DNA of 64,000 nucleotides from Notospermus geniculatus (Eukaryota > Nemertea > Pilidiophora > Heteronemertea > Lineidae), in contig NMRB01001506.1 of the NCBI GenBank assembly GCA_002633025.1, positions 18,937 through 82,936 on the forward strand, given 5' to 3'. Both the position numbers and the translations under genes were made by a program. Shown here one piece after another: positions 21,519 to 32,959 of the stretch; position 1 is the first letter of the stretch, and every line of letters starts with the position of its first letter. The notes below the pieces were generated by a model, which was not told the origin of the DNA, ran no database searches, and worked only from the letters and a program-made list of their open reading frames with translations.

Positions 21519-21945
21519 TGGCCACTGATATTCAGTGGTGAACTGAATCGCCACCAATTTAGCACCAAAACAACACCACATCCCAGGACACCACTGATTC
21601 CACACTGAAATCGCCACTGTCTTGATCAGTGTTAGTTCCAAGTATAACTGATTTAACACCAGAAATCAGTGCTGAATCAGTTATAACTGAATTAGCACTG
21701 AAAAGACACTGAAACAACACCATCTGGACTTAGATTTTTCAGAGCAACACTGATTTAACACTGATTCAACCAACGAAACCAACAGCACTGAATCACCACT
21801 GATTCCACACTGATATGACACTAAAATAACTTAGCAATTCTGGAGGACAGCACTGATTTAGCACTGTTTCGTCTTTGTCTTAAAATTATCCTAATAGAAC
21901 TGATTCAGCACTGATTCACCACTGATTTACCACTGCGGTCTCTCT
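21519..21945. repeat. 11-bp-period ACTGATTTAGC array, block 1
   Basis: Diverged tandem array built on 11-base words such as ACTGATTTAAC, ACTGATTCACC and ACTGAATTAGC. Stretches in the inverted sense (AATCAGTGCTGAATCAG, CAGTGGTGAACTGAATC) make local palindromes. It lies in the AGAP intron between exons at 23648 and 21066. Confidence 0.85.
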
Positions 21946-22490
21946 CAGGCCAAGGTGGAGTTGGTCACTCAACATTGATACAACAACCACAACGAAAAGG
22001 ATTCAAACTTAACTGCCATGTTCAAATGATGATTTGTGATGTGTGGAAGTTTTTCTGCACGAAAGTGGTCCCATTTCATTGAAACCTGCATTCTATTCAC
22101 TATGGATCAACTAGTGATGAAATCATTATTGTATACAAGGATTTAGGTGGTAAGTTTCTGAGAAATACTGCCAAATTTATCGATTTTCTATCATCGTTGA
22201 TGATGTGCATCCATCATCATATCAACCTAGGCCTACTTACTGGTAGGCCTACGAACTAAAGCACCTTCACATGTAGGCCTAGGCCTAAATGCACCCAGCT
22301 AACAAGATTTAGTAAAGGAGCCAAGTTTCCCCTAAGTATATGCAACCATAACCAAGCTACCATTGATAGCCTACATGTACCCACTGTAGTCCAACTTGTA
22401 CATTATATACAAAACATATCCTATACCATACATGTACCTTCATGTACACTGTATGCTCAAACTACTTGAATCCTTTGTACTGCATCAATC
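21946..22490. other. Spacer between 11-bp arrays
   Basis: Unremarkable AT-rich DNA with several TAGGCCTA and TACATGTA words. No exon signal was seen. Confidence 0.5.
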
Positions 22491-22493
22491 AAT

Positions 22494-22866
22494 ACAGCAG
22501 CACTGAATTACCACCAAATCACCACTGAATTACCACCAAATCATCACTGAACTAGCACCAAATTTAACACTGAATTACCACTGATATCAACACTGAATCA
22601 CCACCAGAACCACACTGAAATGCCACCAAAGCAGCACTGAATTACCACCAATAAGAACACTGAATTGGAACTGAAACTGACACTGTTTTGTCACCAAATG
22701 CACACTGATTTAGAACTGATTTGCTCATTTGCATTTTTCGCCAGCACTGATTTACCACTGATTTAGAACTGATATAGCACTGATTTGGAACCAATCACCA
22801 CCAATAGTGAACCAAGTAGCTGACACTGATTTGGAACTGATTAGCACTGAAAACACCACTGTTCTA
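22494..22866. repeat. 11-bp-period array, block 2 (22-bp dimers)
   Basis: Here ACTGAATTACC alternates with ACCAAATCACC, giving a 22-base dimer, then passes into runs such as ACTGATTTACC, ACTGATTTAGA, ACTGATATAGC and ACTGATTTGGA, exactly 11 bases apart. The block ends near the AGAP-side repeat at 22870. Confidence 0.88.
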
Positions 22867-23247
22867 GGTTGAGGGTGATCAAGATCACCATGGCAACCGT
22901 ATCAAGCTTCCCATCCTGGCTGATCCCGTGTGACACCGAGACAATCAGATAATGACGTATCTCACCTCGACTCGGAATTGTGCACTCAAAAGGAAGGAAA
23001 TTAACCTTCCGCATTTTTTCTAATCTACTGCTGGATGCGAGGACCAGTACCTCTACTTTCACTCAGTGAGGTTTGTACCACCACAGACCTCAGACTGAGA
23101 TGTCCATCCTCCCATAGCACGGCTTGAAGAGAAGCGGGGTAAAAACCCCTGCTGTCACTCAGGGAGAATGGAGATGTCGCAAGGGATAATGAAGTCAGAT
23201 TAGATTCTGGCCTAACACTAACACTAACAGAGTCAGAGTGGGCTAGT

Positions 23248-23627
23248 TGTAACGTCATTGGGGCATGCACGGCTCATTTCGCTGCGTCTCTGCAGCAAGT
23301 CAGGGTTTCCGCCAGAGGGTAAAATGGGTAAAATTCCGTTCCCTTAAATTTTTCCAGGGTACGGATCTGTACCCTCAAAAACGTTGGGTAACCATTTTTC
23401 CATGACATGCCAGACAAAACCAAACAACCGGCATGACCGGCGCGGGGATTTTATGCTTCAAAATAGGCCTAAAATGGCACCAAACATCATTCAAAACCTT
23501 TTAAAATCAAAAAAAAAAATTTTTTTGAAATTTTTCAAAATTTCTGTCCGTACCCGCGTTTTTTTTTCTGGCGGAAACCCTGCAAGTGTACTCCAGCATG
23601 GCGGCTTGTGACGTCATATGCAAAGCC
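23248..23627 (-). mobile_element. MITE family G, interrupted by CAGGG element
   Basis: The outer sequences 23248-23300 and 23588-23627, joined across the insertion, match the left half of the intact copy at 28341-28531 in inverse orientation. Examples are GGGGCATGCACGGCTCATTT and GGCGGCTTGTGACGTCATAT. The inserted CAGGG element occupies 23301-23582. Confidence 0.85.
23301..23582 (+). mobile_element. CAGGG-family transposon, copy 3 (nested)
   Basis: 282 bp with perfect ends and 5-bp duplication CAAGT (23296-23300, 23583-23587). It is nested in a family G MITE. The intact relative near 28341-28440 reads GCATGTCTACTCC at the equivalent junction, showing the pre-insertion site. The palindrome is altered to GTACGGATCTGTAC. 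Confidence 0.95.
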
Positions 23628-23647
23628 TCTTTACAAACATAACCCAC

Positions 23648-23735
23648 CTTCTGGTGATTCTTCTTGCATGTACGATCCGGTGAGGTAGCGATGGACCAGC
23701 GCCGACTTCCCACTGTGGATGGAGCCGAGTATACC
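23648..23735 (-). CDS. AGAP: AGAP exon: G1 / P-loop of the GTP-binding-like domain
   Basis: The acceptor is CTTTTCAG and the donor is G|GTGGGT. Phase 0 in, phase 1 out; 29 codons plus one base. The translation begins [20 protein letters not shown] and ends SYMQEESPE. It contains a complete Walker A motif, G-S-I-H-S-G-K-S, which fits GxxxxGK[S/T]. Vertebrate relatives read [20 protein letters not shown] here, so only the loop residues vary. The exon lies 21 bases from a MITE that itself carries a CAGGG-type transposon (23301-23582), so repeats crowd its 3' intron boundary. The GTP-binding-like domain in this family is thought to be regulatory and weakly catalytic. Confidence 0.95.
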
Positions 23736-24723
23736 CTGAAAAGATACCATTCCGCCAAAAACGTGAGCAGAATGCTTTCAGAAACATTCGTCGAAGAATA
23801 TATTCCCAAGATGATTGTAATTCTTCCAGTGCAGAGTGGAAAGAATGCAAAAATATGCCAAAGGAATCACTTTAAAAATATTCAGTTTGCAAACCATGAC
23901 TTGAATTTTTTTCTTGATGTAGTATAAAGATAATATGCATACTGGTGATAGTTGCCCAGAAATTAAACCTCGTCATACATTTCAGTTACTTGGATGCTAT
24001 CTCGTCGTGTGTCGAGATTGAAAACCTGAGATTGAATACATGTACATTACAAAGCATGCAAGGAACTGCTGAGGAATTTTACCACCTTGAGTTACGACAT
24101 TCAGGATCACCAAAGAAAGATTGCCATTCTTTGCATCTGAAGGGAGTTTCAATCTAAAGTAATTCCATTCATTTTTATGCACATTCAAATTCGCTCATTT
24201 TTGTAATAAAATCAGAGCAATAGACGAAAAAAAACTCCCTTCGAGAAGTATCCTGTTTTTAAAAGGATACACCAACATCGCAGAGATCTGGCTTTGACAT
24301 CTAGCTCCTCCAACATTATCGTATCAAAAACGTCAGTGTCAGGACTTCGATTCGAACAGCCTGCGGTGTGGCCAGGAGTGCCGACCATCACCACAGAAGT
24401 TGGATCCCGGCACTGCCAGACCTCTACTACCTTACATTACTGCGATTTTGGTGTCCAGTACCAACCATGCCAACAGTGAACATGAAAGCATGCTTGAAGA
24501 AAATAGGTAGATTGGATACAAATACGACAACGGATTTGTTCAGTCAACATCAACAAGCTACAAAATGTACAACGTCAGTTTAAAAGAATGAAAGTTACGA
24601 GTTACAAAATTGACTGAATTATAAAGAGGAAAAAATTTACTCTGGTTCCCATTTTTAAGCCACAGTGACAACATTCAGCCAATGGCTGGTATTTATAAAG
24701 TAAGCAAATGCTTTTACTTTTAC

Positions 24724-24838
24724 AGCCTCGCGATCGGACGCCGACCAAATCGCACGACGGGGCCGGCGTCGAACGCAAGATCGTGCGTCGGTCGCCGACG
24801 ATGGTCGTGCGTCGAAGTATGAATTAAGCCTTAGATCG
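24724..24838. repeat. CpG-rich repeat family M, uninterrupted copy
   Basis: GTCGGCGACCGACGCACG-type sequence with CTCGCGATCGGACGCCGACC at one end and GTCGTGCGTCGAAGT at the other. The same sequence in reverse, split by a CAGGG element, is at 57112-57592. This copy therefore shows the empty site. Confidence 0.85.
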
Positions 24839-25209
24839 AGTTAAGGAAGCTTCCAGAATACAGCCCTAATAGCCTCGCTGAAGCCACACCAGAAGAGAAG
24901 TACGTGATGGCAGCATTATGATCAAAGCCTAATTAGGGAAAATTGGTTCTTAGAAAAAATATCTTCAAACGGCAGAAAAAATAGGAACCAGGTAATATAT
25001 CTAACAAGCAAAACAAGCATCACTAAAAACAACGTTAAGATGTCAAAAGGAGAAAGTTTTTTACTACAGCAAAAAAAGTATAACGTGGCCGTTATATGAA
25101 CTTGTATCCAGAGAGAGTATCAGATGAAAACTTCCTGAGAATCCTGAAGAGTTTTTACCCTGAAGCTTGGAAGGACTGATGCTGGAGGGAAACGTTAGAT
25201 CTTACACGT

Positions 25210-25376
25210 CAGAAGTTTTCAGTTCTACACATCGAGAGATCGGAAGAACAAGAGGACTGCAGGCCTGCCACTCAGCTGATCAATTTTTGATAGCAGCTCA
25301 GACGTTTTCAAATCTATCCCAGAAAGATGGGCAGAACAAGAGGATTGCAGGCCTGCCACTCAGCTGATCAATTTTG
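25210..25376 (+). repeat. Two-copy tandem duplication (88-bp period)
   Basis: AGAACAAGAGGACTGCAGGC at 25245 and AGAACAAGAGGATTGCAGGC at 25333 begin near-identical 43-base blocks. Weaker similarity extends about 35 bases upstream of each. Confidence 0.9.
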
Positions 25377-26005
25377 CCAAACTGAAGTCACTTGATGGCT
25401 GGTGGTGTCGTTTACCTCCATGACACTTTTCAAGTCCTTCAAAGCTTTTTGCATGCATGGAATAGTAGCCCAACACCGAAGGTTTTTTAACAGTGCCGAC
25501 TTCCCTCGAAAATACAAGAAAAGGATGAATTTTAAACAGTGAAAGGGTAGAATTATGTTGAGTGTAGCCAAGTTCCGCATCTATAGGCATCATGAGTTAT
25601 ATTTATAATGATTATATTCCAATAATGTGATAAAAAGAAGACATTATGATAGGTTATGAGGCAGATTTTTGAATTATAAAATATAGTGAAGGTGTAGTTA
25701 AGGAATTTGTGCTTGAGGTACTTCGTGTTTGGATGAAACAATTAGAGTACAAGTAGTGGTAAGGGTGATGGCCACACGATGGGGATGCAGGGATCCAAAC
25801 GTCGTGGAAAACACCTTGTTACGATTGAAACTGGGCAATTTTCACAAATTGTTGCAAAATCTCAAACACTGTTCATATAAGAGTTGGTTGAGCACCAAAA
25901 ATGGCATTATTGGCTCATAAACAATAAAGGCTGAGAAGTTAGCTCCCAGATAAAATGTGGCTTGACCACTGAAGAGTCACACTCACAGTCTCTAAGAGCA
26001 GGCAC

Positions 26006-26171
26006 AATAGGAGATTTCAGTCAGTTGACCAATAGGTGTCACTACGGGCCAATCAATGCCTGGACCCATTCCTGCTTGATAAAGCACCAATCAAGCGAAT
26101 TTTCTTTTGTATTGGTCTGCTAGAATTTTGCTGCCATCTTTTGGCGACAAGCGCGGCTGACTGCTCCTATT
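26006..26171 (+). mobile_element. MITE family B, copy 1
   Basis: 166 bp. Left AATAGGAGATTTCAGTCAG; right GCGGCTGACTGCTCCTATT. Internal blocks are TTGACCAATAGGTGTCACTA and GCTGCCATCTTTTGGCGACA. The inverted copy is at 41574-41745, with fragments at 12637 and 32441. Confidence 0.9.
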
Positions 26172-26591
26172 CGAATCAATTTGAACTCACAACTTCGTGA
26201 GAGGTGAAATTACTAATTGCTGGAATTACTGTGCAACTCTGACATTTCCACGTGGTGATATTTTGAAGTAAAGTACCCCCAAATTTAACCATTCTAGGGA
26301 CAGAGAATACTTTTCAAATATTATATCCTAACCATTCAATGAAAGTGAAAGCTGTCCAATTTTCAAATATTTCAGTCTCAAATCCATACGACTATGAACA
26401 CCTGATTTCTGATACCCAGCCTAAAAATTTCCACGATAGTTTTGTCATAAACTACCTTTTTTTCTACTGCTAGGGTCATGCACTCGGAATTAGCAAGAAG
26501 TTTTCCGTGTGGGTCTCCAGGGATACAAAGGTCAAGGCCACCAGCCACTTACCAACTTAATGTCTGTAAGTCGATGCACGCAAGGACTTAC

Positions 26592-26650
26592 CATCTTTAT
26601 GTCGGGTACCGACCGTGAGAGTGTCCATTCTTGGCTGTTCACAAATGAAT
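26592..26650 (-). CDS. AGAP: AGAP exon: pre-G-domain segment
   Basis: Most 5' AGAP exon found. It starts after the acceptor TCATTTCAG and ends at the strong donor GTAAGTCC. It enters with one base of a split codon (the G of Asp if the family pattern holds) and leaves in phase 0. The 19 full codons read SFVNSQEWTLSRSVPDIKM, nearly identical to the conserved AGAP1 segment AFVNSQEWTLSRSVPELKV that leads directly into the P-loop. A preceding exon with the family's N-terminal helical segment (RFESVHP...) is required. I looked for it up to 64000 by eye and did not find it, so the next intron is either very long or the start differs. Confidence 0.93.
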
Positions 26651-26882
26651 CTGAAATGACAAAAGAAGGGAAGACATGAGTTGCAGCCACAAACACCAAC
26701 AGAAACAAATTCAGTCAGTAACTGACCTTCACGTGGGGCATGATTTGCCAGTTGACACAAGAACCCTATACGTCATCAAGCTTATTAAAAGTTGTGCATG
26801 TAAAGGAATATATGCCAAAATTAATGGGATGTTGTTAGTCAAAAAACTTTCTTTGATCAAGAATGTTACATCTTTATACAAC

Positions 26883-27252
26883 CAAGGTTTTCGCCAGAGG
26901 GTAAAATGGGTAAAATGGTTACCCAACGTTTTTGTGGGTACGGATCCGTACCCTGGAAAAATTTAACGTTACGGATCCGTACCCTCAAAAACGTTGGGTA
27001 ACCATTTTTCCATGACATGCCGGATGAAACCAAACAACCGGCATGATCGGCGCGGGGATTTTATGCTTCAAAATACGCCTAAAATGGTACCAAACATCGT
27101 TTAAAACCTTTTTAAAAATAATTTTTAAAAAAAATTTTTTTTTCAAAAATTTTTTTTCCAACCAAATTTTCTTCAAAAAAAATTTTTTCCAACATTTTTT
27201 TTTTCAAAAATTTTTTTGGGTCCGTACCCTTTTTTTTCTGGCGGAGACCCTG
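26883..27252 (+). mobile_element. CAGGG-family transposon, copy 4
   Basis: 370 bp with duplication ACAAC (26878-26882, 27253-27257). The left end has mutated to CAAGGTTTTCGCCAGAGG. The left subterminal region is internally duplicated in inverted order, so two GTACGGATCCGTAC-type palindromes are present (near 26938 and 26970). Confidence 0.93.
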
Positions 27253-27257
27253 ACAAC

Positions 27258-28340
27258 ATCCAGCTTTTTAGAGAGACATTTTAGATTACGGTTGTTAAGC
27301 GAAACCGTCCCTTTAACAATGGTTTAATTGATTTTTCTCCCAACAGTAAAATATTGCATCCAGCTTCACTGAATGAGCCTTCCGGCAAATCCACCAGCAT
27401 TCGATAATCAACCCACAAAATCAAATTTACTTCCCAACCAGAAATAATCACATCAAAACATAAAATAACCCTCAGCAAAAATCAGATTGATGGTTGGTTC
27501 CACAAATTCAACCCACCCGACAAATTGCCATAGTTACAACTCGGGATTCAGACTGCCATATAAGGTCTGAAGGAACGGGATCTCTCAAAACAGTTGCCAT
27601 GGAAACCTCTGACAACATTTTGCAGGCGGACTGATAACGGTTGATGAAGCTGGGAATTATGACAAGAATGCTTGAAAGTTGTTCCGATGATGTTGATGAA
27701 ATTGGCAGGGATGGTACAAAATTGACTTGAAAAGATGCGGGACGGATGGAAATGAATTTAATCAAAATTGTTAGGATGACTAAATTTGGTTGAGAAATGG
27801 TCATTACAGAGAGCGTGCCAAGTGCCAAGGGCTGAAAAAGAACAGAAAGGGTTACTGCACAACATTGAAATTCTATCCCCAGCACGATTTCATCCCAACT
27901 TACGTGGTCGATTTTCCTCTCCTCTTCGAACCCGCTTCTTCCGATAGCGAATCGAGAGTTTCCGGAATGCATCCTTCATTTTGTTGGGCGAGCCCGTTAT
28001 CACGTGCATGGAGGCCAGTTTTGCAGTGGAACGTATCCAAGTATCACAGAATAGTTGAATGGCTTAGCACCATTTTATACACTTTATTTCATTGAAGGTC
28101 ATTAAATGACCTTGAAAGGTCATGGAAGGTGAAGGGCAGTTGTTCATGTCCAATTCATGCTGAAGGTGTCAAATCAGAAAATCTACCAAGATGTTAATCC
28201 TATAGTGTTGTGTGAAATCCCTGATGGAATCAAATTGTCATTTTTGTACTTTAGTAATTCAGAATGCCCTGTAATGATGAAATAGTTAAGATTCCTGATT
28301 CATGTAAATCATTGCGACAACAAATGAAATACTTCTATAG
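27258..28340. other. No gene recognised
   Basis: Upstream of the first AGAP exon found. Overlapping open frames on both strands (27508-27972 minus, 27790-28095 plus) have no recognisable motif. No repeat with clear ends was noticed. Confidence 0.4.
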
Positions 28341-28531
28341 AGGCTTTGCATATGACGTCACAAGCCGCCATGCTGGAGTAGACATGCTGCAGAGGCACAG
28401 CGAAATGAGCCGTGCATGCCCCAATGACGTTACGGCGAACACACTTGACACAAGTCACGTCACAGTCGGCTCACACCTCTGTGCCCTGTGTACTCCAGAA
28501 TGACAAACAGGATGACGTCATTGCAAAGCCT
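28341..28531. mobile_element. MITE family G, intact copy
   Basis: 191 bp. Left AGGCTTTGCATATGACGTCA; right TGACGTCATTGCAAAGCC. Inner arms are CATGCTGGAGTA and TGTACTCCAGAATG. This uninterrupted copy serves as the empty-site reference for copy 3 of the CAGGG family. Confidence 0.9.
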
Positions 28532-29268
28532 TCCGAATTCAGCACACGAAAACACTCCAATGGAAAGCCACCCTAATGCAGAATCCTTGTCGTTTCGAAA
28601 ACCACTTTGCCTTTGCAGGAGTAAAAAGAACCAGACACCATGAAGCGCAGACACCGTGGATGGCCTTCAGTAGCAATCCTGATTTACCAAAACACACACG
28701 ACATGCACGAGCTTGAACCAAAATATTGAATAAGATCGGGAACACGACAGTGACTAGGAACCAATCGACTGCACCTCAGACCAGACAAATAATCAACTGA
28801 CATGCGATACTAACACAGTACCCAACGTATCAATCAAACAGAGACAGCTCATTGACGGAAGCCATCCGTCACGCTATGCATCGATCGTTGCCTTCAAACT
28901 CCGCAATCGAATTCACAAAATTGACCAATGAGATTACAAGTAATTGACATTGCCAAGCAACTTCCATCATGTCAATTTACGGAAGTGAACCTGACTGACC
29001 TTGGTAACCTGTCAGTCTGCAAACCAAATCAGGAAATTAGTTCAGAATTCGTGATGATTCTGGTACGCCAGGCCACTTTGGAAAATTCTGACACCCACAA
29101 AATCCAGGTGCCATCGGTTGCAGCAACTTTGGCATTTTCGAGTAGGGCTCCCCTCATCCGAAGGTAAAAGGAAGTAATATCATTGGAGGGTGCATGGGGC
29201 AACTGCAGGCTGTTACAGGGGTGGGGGGATGATGGCAAATGCCCCCTCTTTTTGAAGAGAACTTGGTA

Positions 29269-29790
29269 CTTTGGAGGAACTTCTGGGAATTGTTCTCAAT
29301 AGAGATGACTGTTCACATTTTGGTCAGCAAGTTTTGCCCACTGTTGTTCTTGCTCCACCCTCTGTATGTGTATGCGTGTTGGGGGGGGGGCAGGGTTTCC
29401 GCCAGAGGGCAAAACACGCCTAAAATGGCACCAAACATCGTTTAAAACCTTTTAAAAATAAAAAAAAAATTTGTTCAAAAAATTTTTTTCCCAAAAAATT
29501 TTTTCAAAAAAAAAATTCAAAAAAAAATATTTTTCAACAAAAAGTTTTCCCCAAAAAAATATTTTCAAAAAATCTTTTTTTTCACAAATTTTTTTGGGTC
29601 CGTACCCTCATTTTATTTTCTGGCGGAAACCCTGGGGGGGAGGGGTAAATCCCCCCACCCTACATTTTACAGAGATATGCTTACTTCATGTACCAGGGAG
29701 GAACTTCTCAGAATTTTTCTAAACGCAGATGGACTGTCCAACTTATGGTCAGCAAGTTTTTTCCCACTAGAGTTCTTGCCCCACCCCCCG
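29269..29790 (+). repeat. Local duplication flanking a CAGGG element
   Basis: 29269-29360 and 29698-29790 share AGGAACTTCT, GTCAGCAAGTTTT, CCCACT and GTTCTTGCTCCACC / GTTCTTGCCCCACC in order, about 430 bases apart. The CAGGG element at 29391-29634 sits between them in a G-rich tract. Confidence 0.75.
29391..29634 (+). mobile_element. CAGGG-family transposon, copy 5 (internally deleted)
   Basis: 244 bp. The ends are intact, but the left subterminal palindrome is missing: GCCAGAGGGC joins directly to AAAACACGCCTAAAATGGC. Flanks are poly-G on both sides, consistent with a GGGGG duplication but not proof of one. Confidence 0.9.
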
Positions 29791-29799
29791 TGGTGGTGA

Positions 29800-32430
29800 T
29801 CTTTCAGGCCCTGTTTTGGTCTATTCGGTTAATTCAGTTGATCATGCTTCCCGGATCTTGTAGAGAGGAGACATACTTTGACAAGTGGAGGGATGTCGAT
29901 CCCGAGTGGGAGCTGCAGACAGGATTATCAGAAACATCAAATGCTATCGGAGACGTGCTTTCTTAATATCTGACCCCAATGTGCCAGCGAGAAATTTTCG
30001 ATATGTCAAGCCTACTCATGCAAACAATATCAAAGAATCCAATATCTCTGTAAATTAGCCAAAACAAGACCCCAGCATCAGCAACCGCTGAAATACACCC
30101 ACTCACTGCCAACATAACAGGATTTTCTAAATTCCATGGTGTAGGATTTGACCACCAGCACATACCATCAGTGCTTCATGCAAGAAATAGTTGGCATGCA
30201 GTTCAACTCAGCAATGCCCAGCAATGTTTAATCACTACCAATGCAGCCTGCATCATAAGCCATAGTTATACACCTGAACAAGAGGTCCGGGTTTCTTTTG
30301 GTCCAGACTCATAAGTGGAAATTTCATGGCGTAAAACCACCCTTGGATGAAATCGAAGACAAACACGTACATACCCATTCTGCACCCAGACAGTCCAACA
30401 TGAGGCTTCTCATTTAATGAAAACAACCTTGCATTGCATTATTTCTAATTTTCCTAATACATCTGTATCCCCACAGTAGTGTTTTTGGCCAGGCCTAATT
30501 AGATGGGGAAACTCGTGCAAAATTGACCAATTATGCGATGAAATGGCGCCTAATTTGTAAATGTGCTACTGCAACCTGGTTTAACTGAGTGATCGATAGC
30601 CAAGAACTGACCCTACCTGAACAGATTTGAAATGTAGAACGCCATGCCAGGTGCATTGAACGTCCAAACTGTAAAAAATCGAGAACCATCCATGACAAAG
30701 GCAAGAACACCTCTCCTCGAGCCTTTGAGGAGCTCAACTGATTGAGCTTCTGCAGATTTCAAACGTGAAGCACTAATAGGGCCCTCGTGGAAAGCAGTGG
30801 ACATGGCCCAGGGTGAATATTCATCATGTGGCACTGTTACATGTATACTGTAGTTTTAAAGATTTGTATGATTTTGACAAGAAGAACTATTTTCAATGAT
30901 GTGTAGGGAAATTTCAAGCTAAAGTTTATGGAACTTGATCTGAAATAATCACAGAGTGATCAGCATTTAAGGAAACATGATGATTTCCCAAAGCACAAGG
31001 AAGCCCAATATCAGATGAATTGAAATTGCAACCAGAGAAAAGGAAAACCCCATAAGGTCAGCAATCCACGGGAAGCCACAGAACAACCTTGGTAATATCA
31101 CTGGTATTGCCAGTGGCAGCTAGTCAGCATTCATCTTGAGAATGGAACCTGTTTCAGCGGCATGCAATATCACTCATCAGAAGGATGCTGAGGAATGCAG
31201 CAACTGATGCTTCAACCAGTGAGTGAGTGAGTGTGGATCATGATTCATGCACTGAAGGTTTGGGAAACCACAGAGCATCATCAGGCAAGTTGTCTGTCAG
31301 CGTAACAGCAGCATGCTCGCCCTTCATCACCAGGGTTTCTCCAGAAATTGAAAGAAGGGGATACACCATCTTGCAAGGCACCACCGGCCCCCTCCGGTTT
31401 GGAATGAAATCCATGAAAATTTGTAATATTCTGGGACTCGAGAGCGTACATCACAAACCACTGCCAAATCTTCCCCTTGGCCAGATCACCTCTCTGAACT
31501 TCCAAAGTATGGCACCGGATTCACCCTGGCCCCTTCCACTTCCTGATACAAACCATCAATGCTGGCAGAACAATCGTTTCCATCAACGGTGAAATCGATC
31601 GTGACATGACGGCAACAATAACAATTATTTGTACCCTCCATCAGTAGTAATGCTGGGTGGGTGTCACTGAAACATGATTCAGACACTGCCCAATCGTAAA
31701 CCTCACTGATAATAGTCCAAACAAATTCCTGATTGCAGATGACTGTACACATGCACGTTTTTTTCCTTCTATTCTCTGAACTGCTTTGGGTCCAGTTGGC
31801 AGTCGACCAATGCAGTCAGAACACTACATTCATGGTCAACACCCATTCAAGAAGGATTCCTTTTCTGTTAGAACTAGAACGCATTTATTCCAAAATTTCA
31901 TTTGATTTCAACCTCTGTAATCAGGACAAATCATAATCATTTTTCAGCCTCAAGGCCTTCCATGATAGTAAGGTTCATTAAGTTAGGCCTATCATTTGGA
32001 CCATTTAGGCCCATTGAATAGCATTTCTTTAATTATAATGACATCCACAATATTTCCTACTGTGGTTACAAATAATTGAAGAGGAGCTATTAAAGGTGAA
32101 CTCAATGAACGATGATGAATACCACACAACAACAGCTGATATTGAACGCAGGATTTTTTTGCCCAGTTTGATGGCGCCATACGGCAGCATTGGCATTACT
32201 ATAACCATCTTCAGGCTAACAAGGGTGGTACGGTCTTGAATACATCGTCACAGCATGGAATCAATGCAAGAGATCAGAACCACACTGAGTAAGAAAACGT
32301 GAAGGGAAATTCACATCCTTCACAACAACCTGTCAGCTTCAGGTATCGTATCAGTGGCAGAATTTTCAGTATCGGGAAACATATCAAAAAGAGGCTTTCC
32401 TCTGTCAAGTACATGTAAGTAGGACAATTT
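29800..32430. other. No gene recognised
   Basis: Unique-looking AT-rich DNA. Open frames such as 31227-31592 plus and 30613-30834 minus show no family motif. No intact repeat with clear ends was noticed. Confidence 0.4.
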
Positions 32431-32440
32431 TATAATGAAC

Positions 32441-32502
32441 TGGTCCGCTAAAATTTTGCTGCCATCTTTTGGCAATAAGTGCGGCTGACTGCTCCTGTCC
32501 TA
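32441..32502 (+). mobile_element. MITE family B, right-end fragment
   Basis: TGGTCCGCTAAAATTTTGCT, then GCCATCTTTTGGC and GCGGCTGACTGCTCCT, matching the right third of the copy at 26006-26171. The left part is missing. Confidence 0.85.
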
Positions 32503-32959
32503 TTGAGATTCTTTTTTAAATTCTTATTATGGACAACAATGCTGTGATGCACAGCCGTCAAAAAATACCTCTTTTATGAAAACCACAATATTTCTAACGC
32601 CTGCATGTAATGTGTAAATTTATTCATAAGGCGTCAATTTGACTGAAGTCTTTTGTGCACAAACAACTGAAACCTGGTTCACTGCATGCTCTGATTCTTC
32701 TGAACATCAGTCCAATCTATTCCTGGCCAGTTTACTCAACGCTGACTAAATGCCGAGGATGTCTGCATCCACAGGTTGTTGTGGCGCATGCTGAGTCAAA
32801 ACAATCAATAGATGCCACTGCCACAGGTTGGCATATCGGGGAATTGGTCTGTAGCCAGCTGGAGCAGGTTCACGCTGTCATGTCTGATGAACAAATGCCT
32901 ATTTTTTCATGACAATTTTCTAAATATTCTGAATTTTTCTCAAAATCCATTGATTTTTG

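Larger units (their letters stand above)
1681..26650 (-). other. AGAP: AGAP-family ArfGAP gene, partial (9 exons in window)
   Basis: Gene-level entry. Joining minus-strand exons 26650-26592, 23735-23648, 21066-20981, 20600-20459, 20269-20135, 19206-19001, 18732-18571, 7311-7255 (probable) and 1773-1681 gives one continuous frame of about 300 codons. Every junction has an AG acceptor and GT donor, and phases match throughout. The product matches the AGAP/centaurin-gamma family: an N-terminal GTP-binding-like domain, then a low-complexity linker leading to a split PH domain, ArfGAP zinc finger and ankyrin repeats. The family accelerates GTP hydrolysis on Arf GTPases at endosomal membranes. Seen here are only the segment before the G domain, the whole G domain and the linker up to RRRSNLFT. 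The first coding exon (about 50 residues in relatives) was not found. The PH, ArfGAP and ankyrin exons must lie left of base 1. I cannot tell which vertebrate paralogue (1, 2 or 3) is closest; invertebrates usually have one gene. Confidence 0.93.

Noticed and set aside
22841-23062. Minus-strand open frame between AGAP exons, considered as an extra exon
   Set aside because: The P-loop exon joins directly in phase to the DEGG exon as in the family, so nothing belongs between them.
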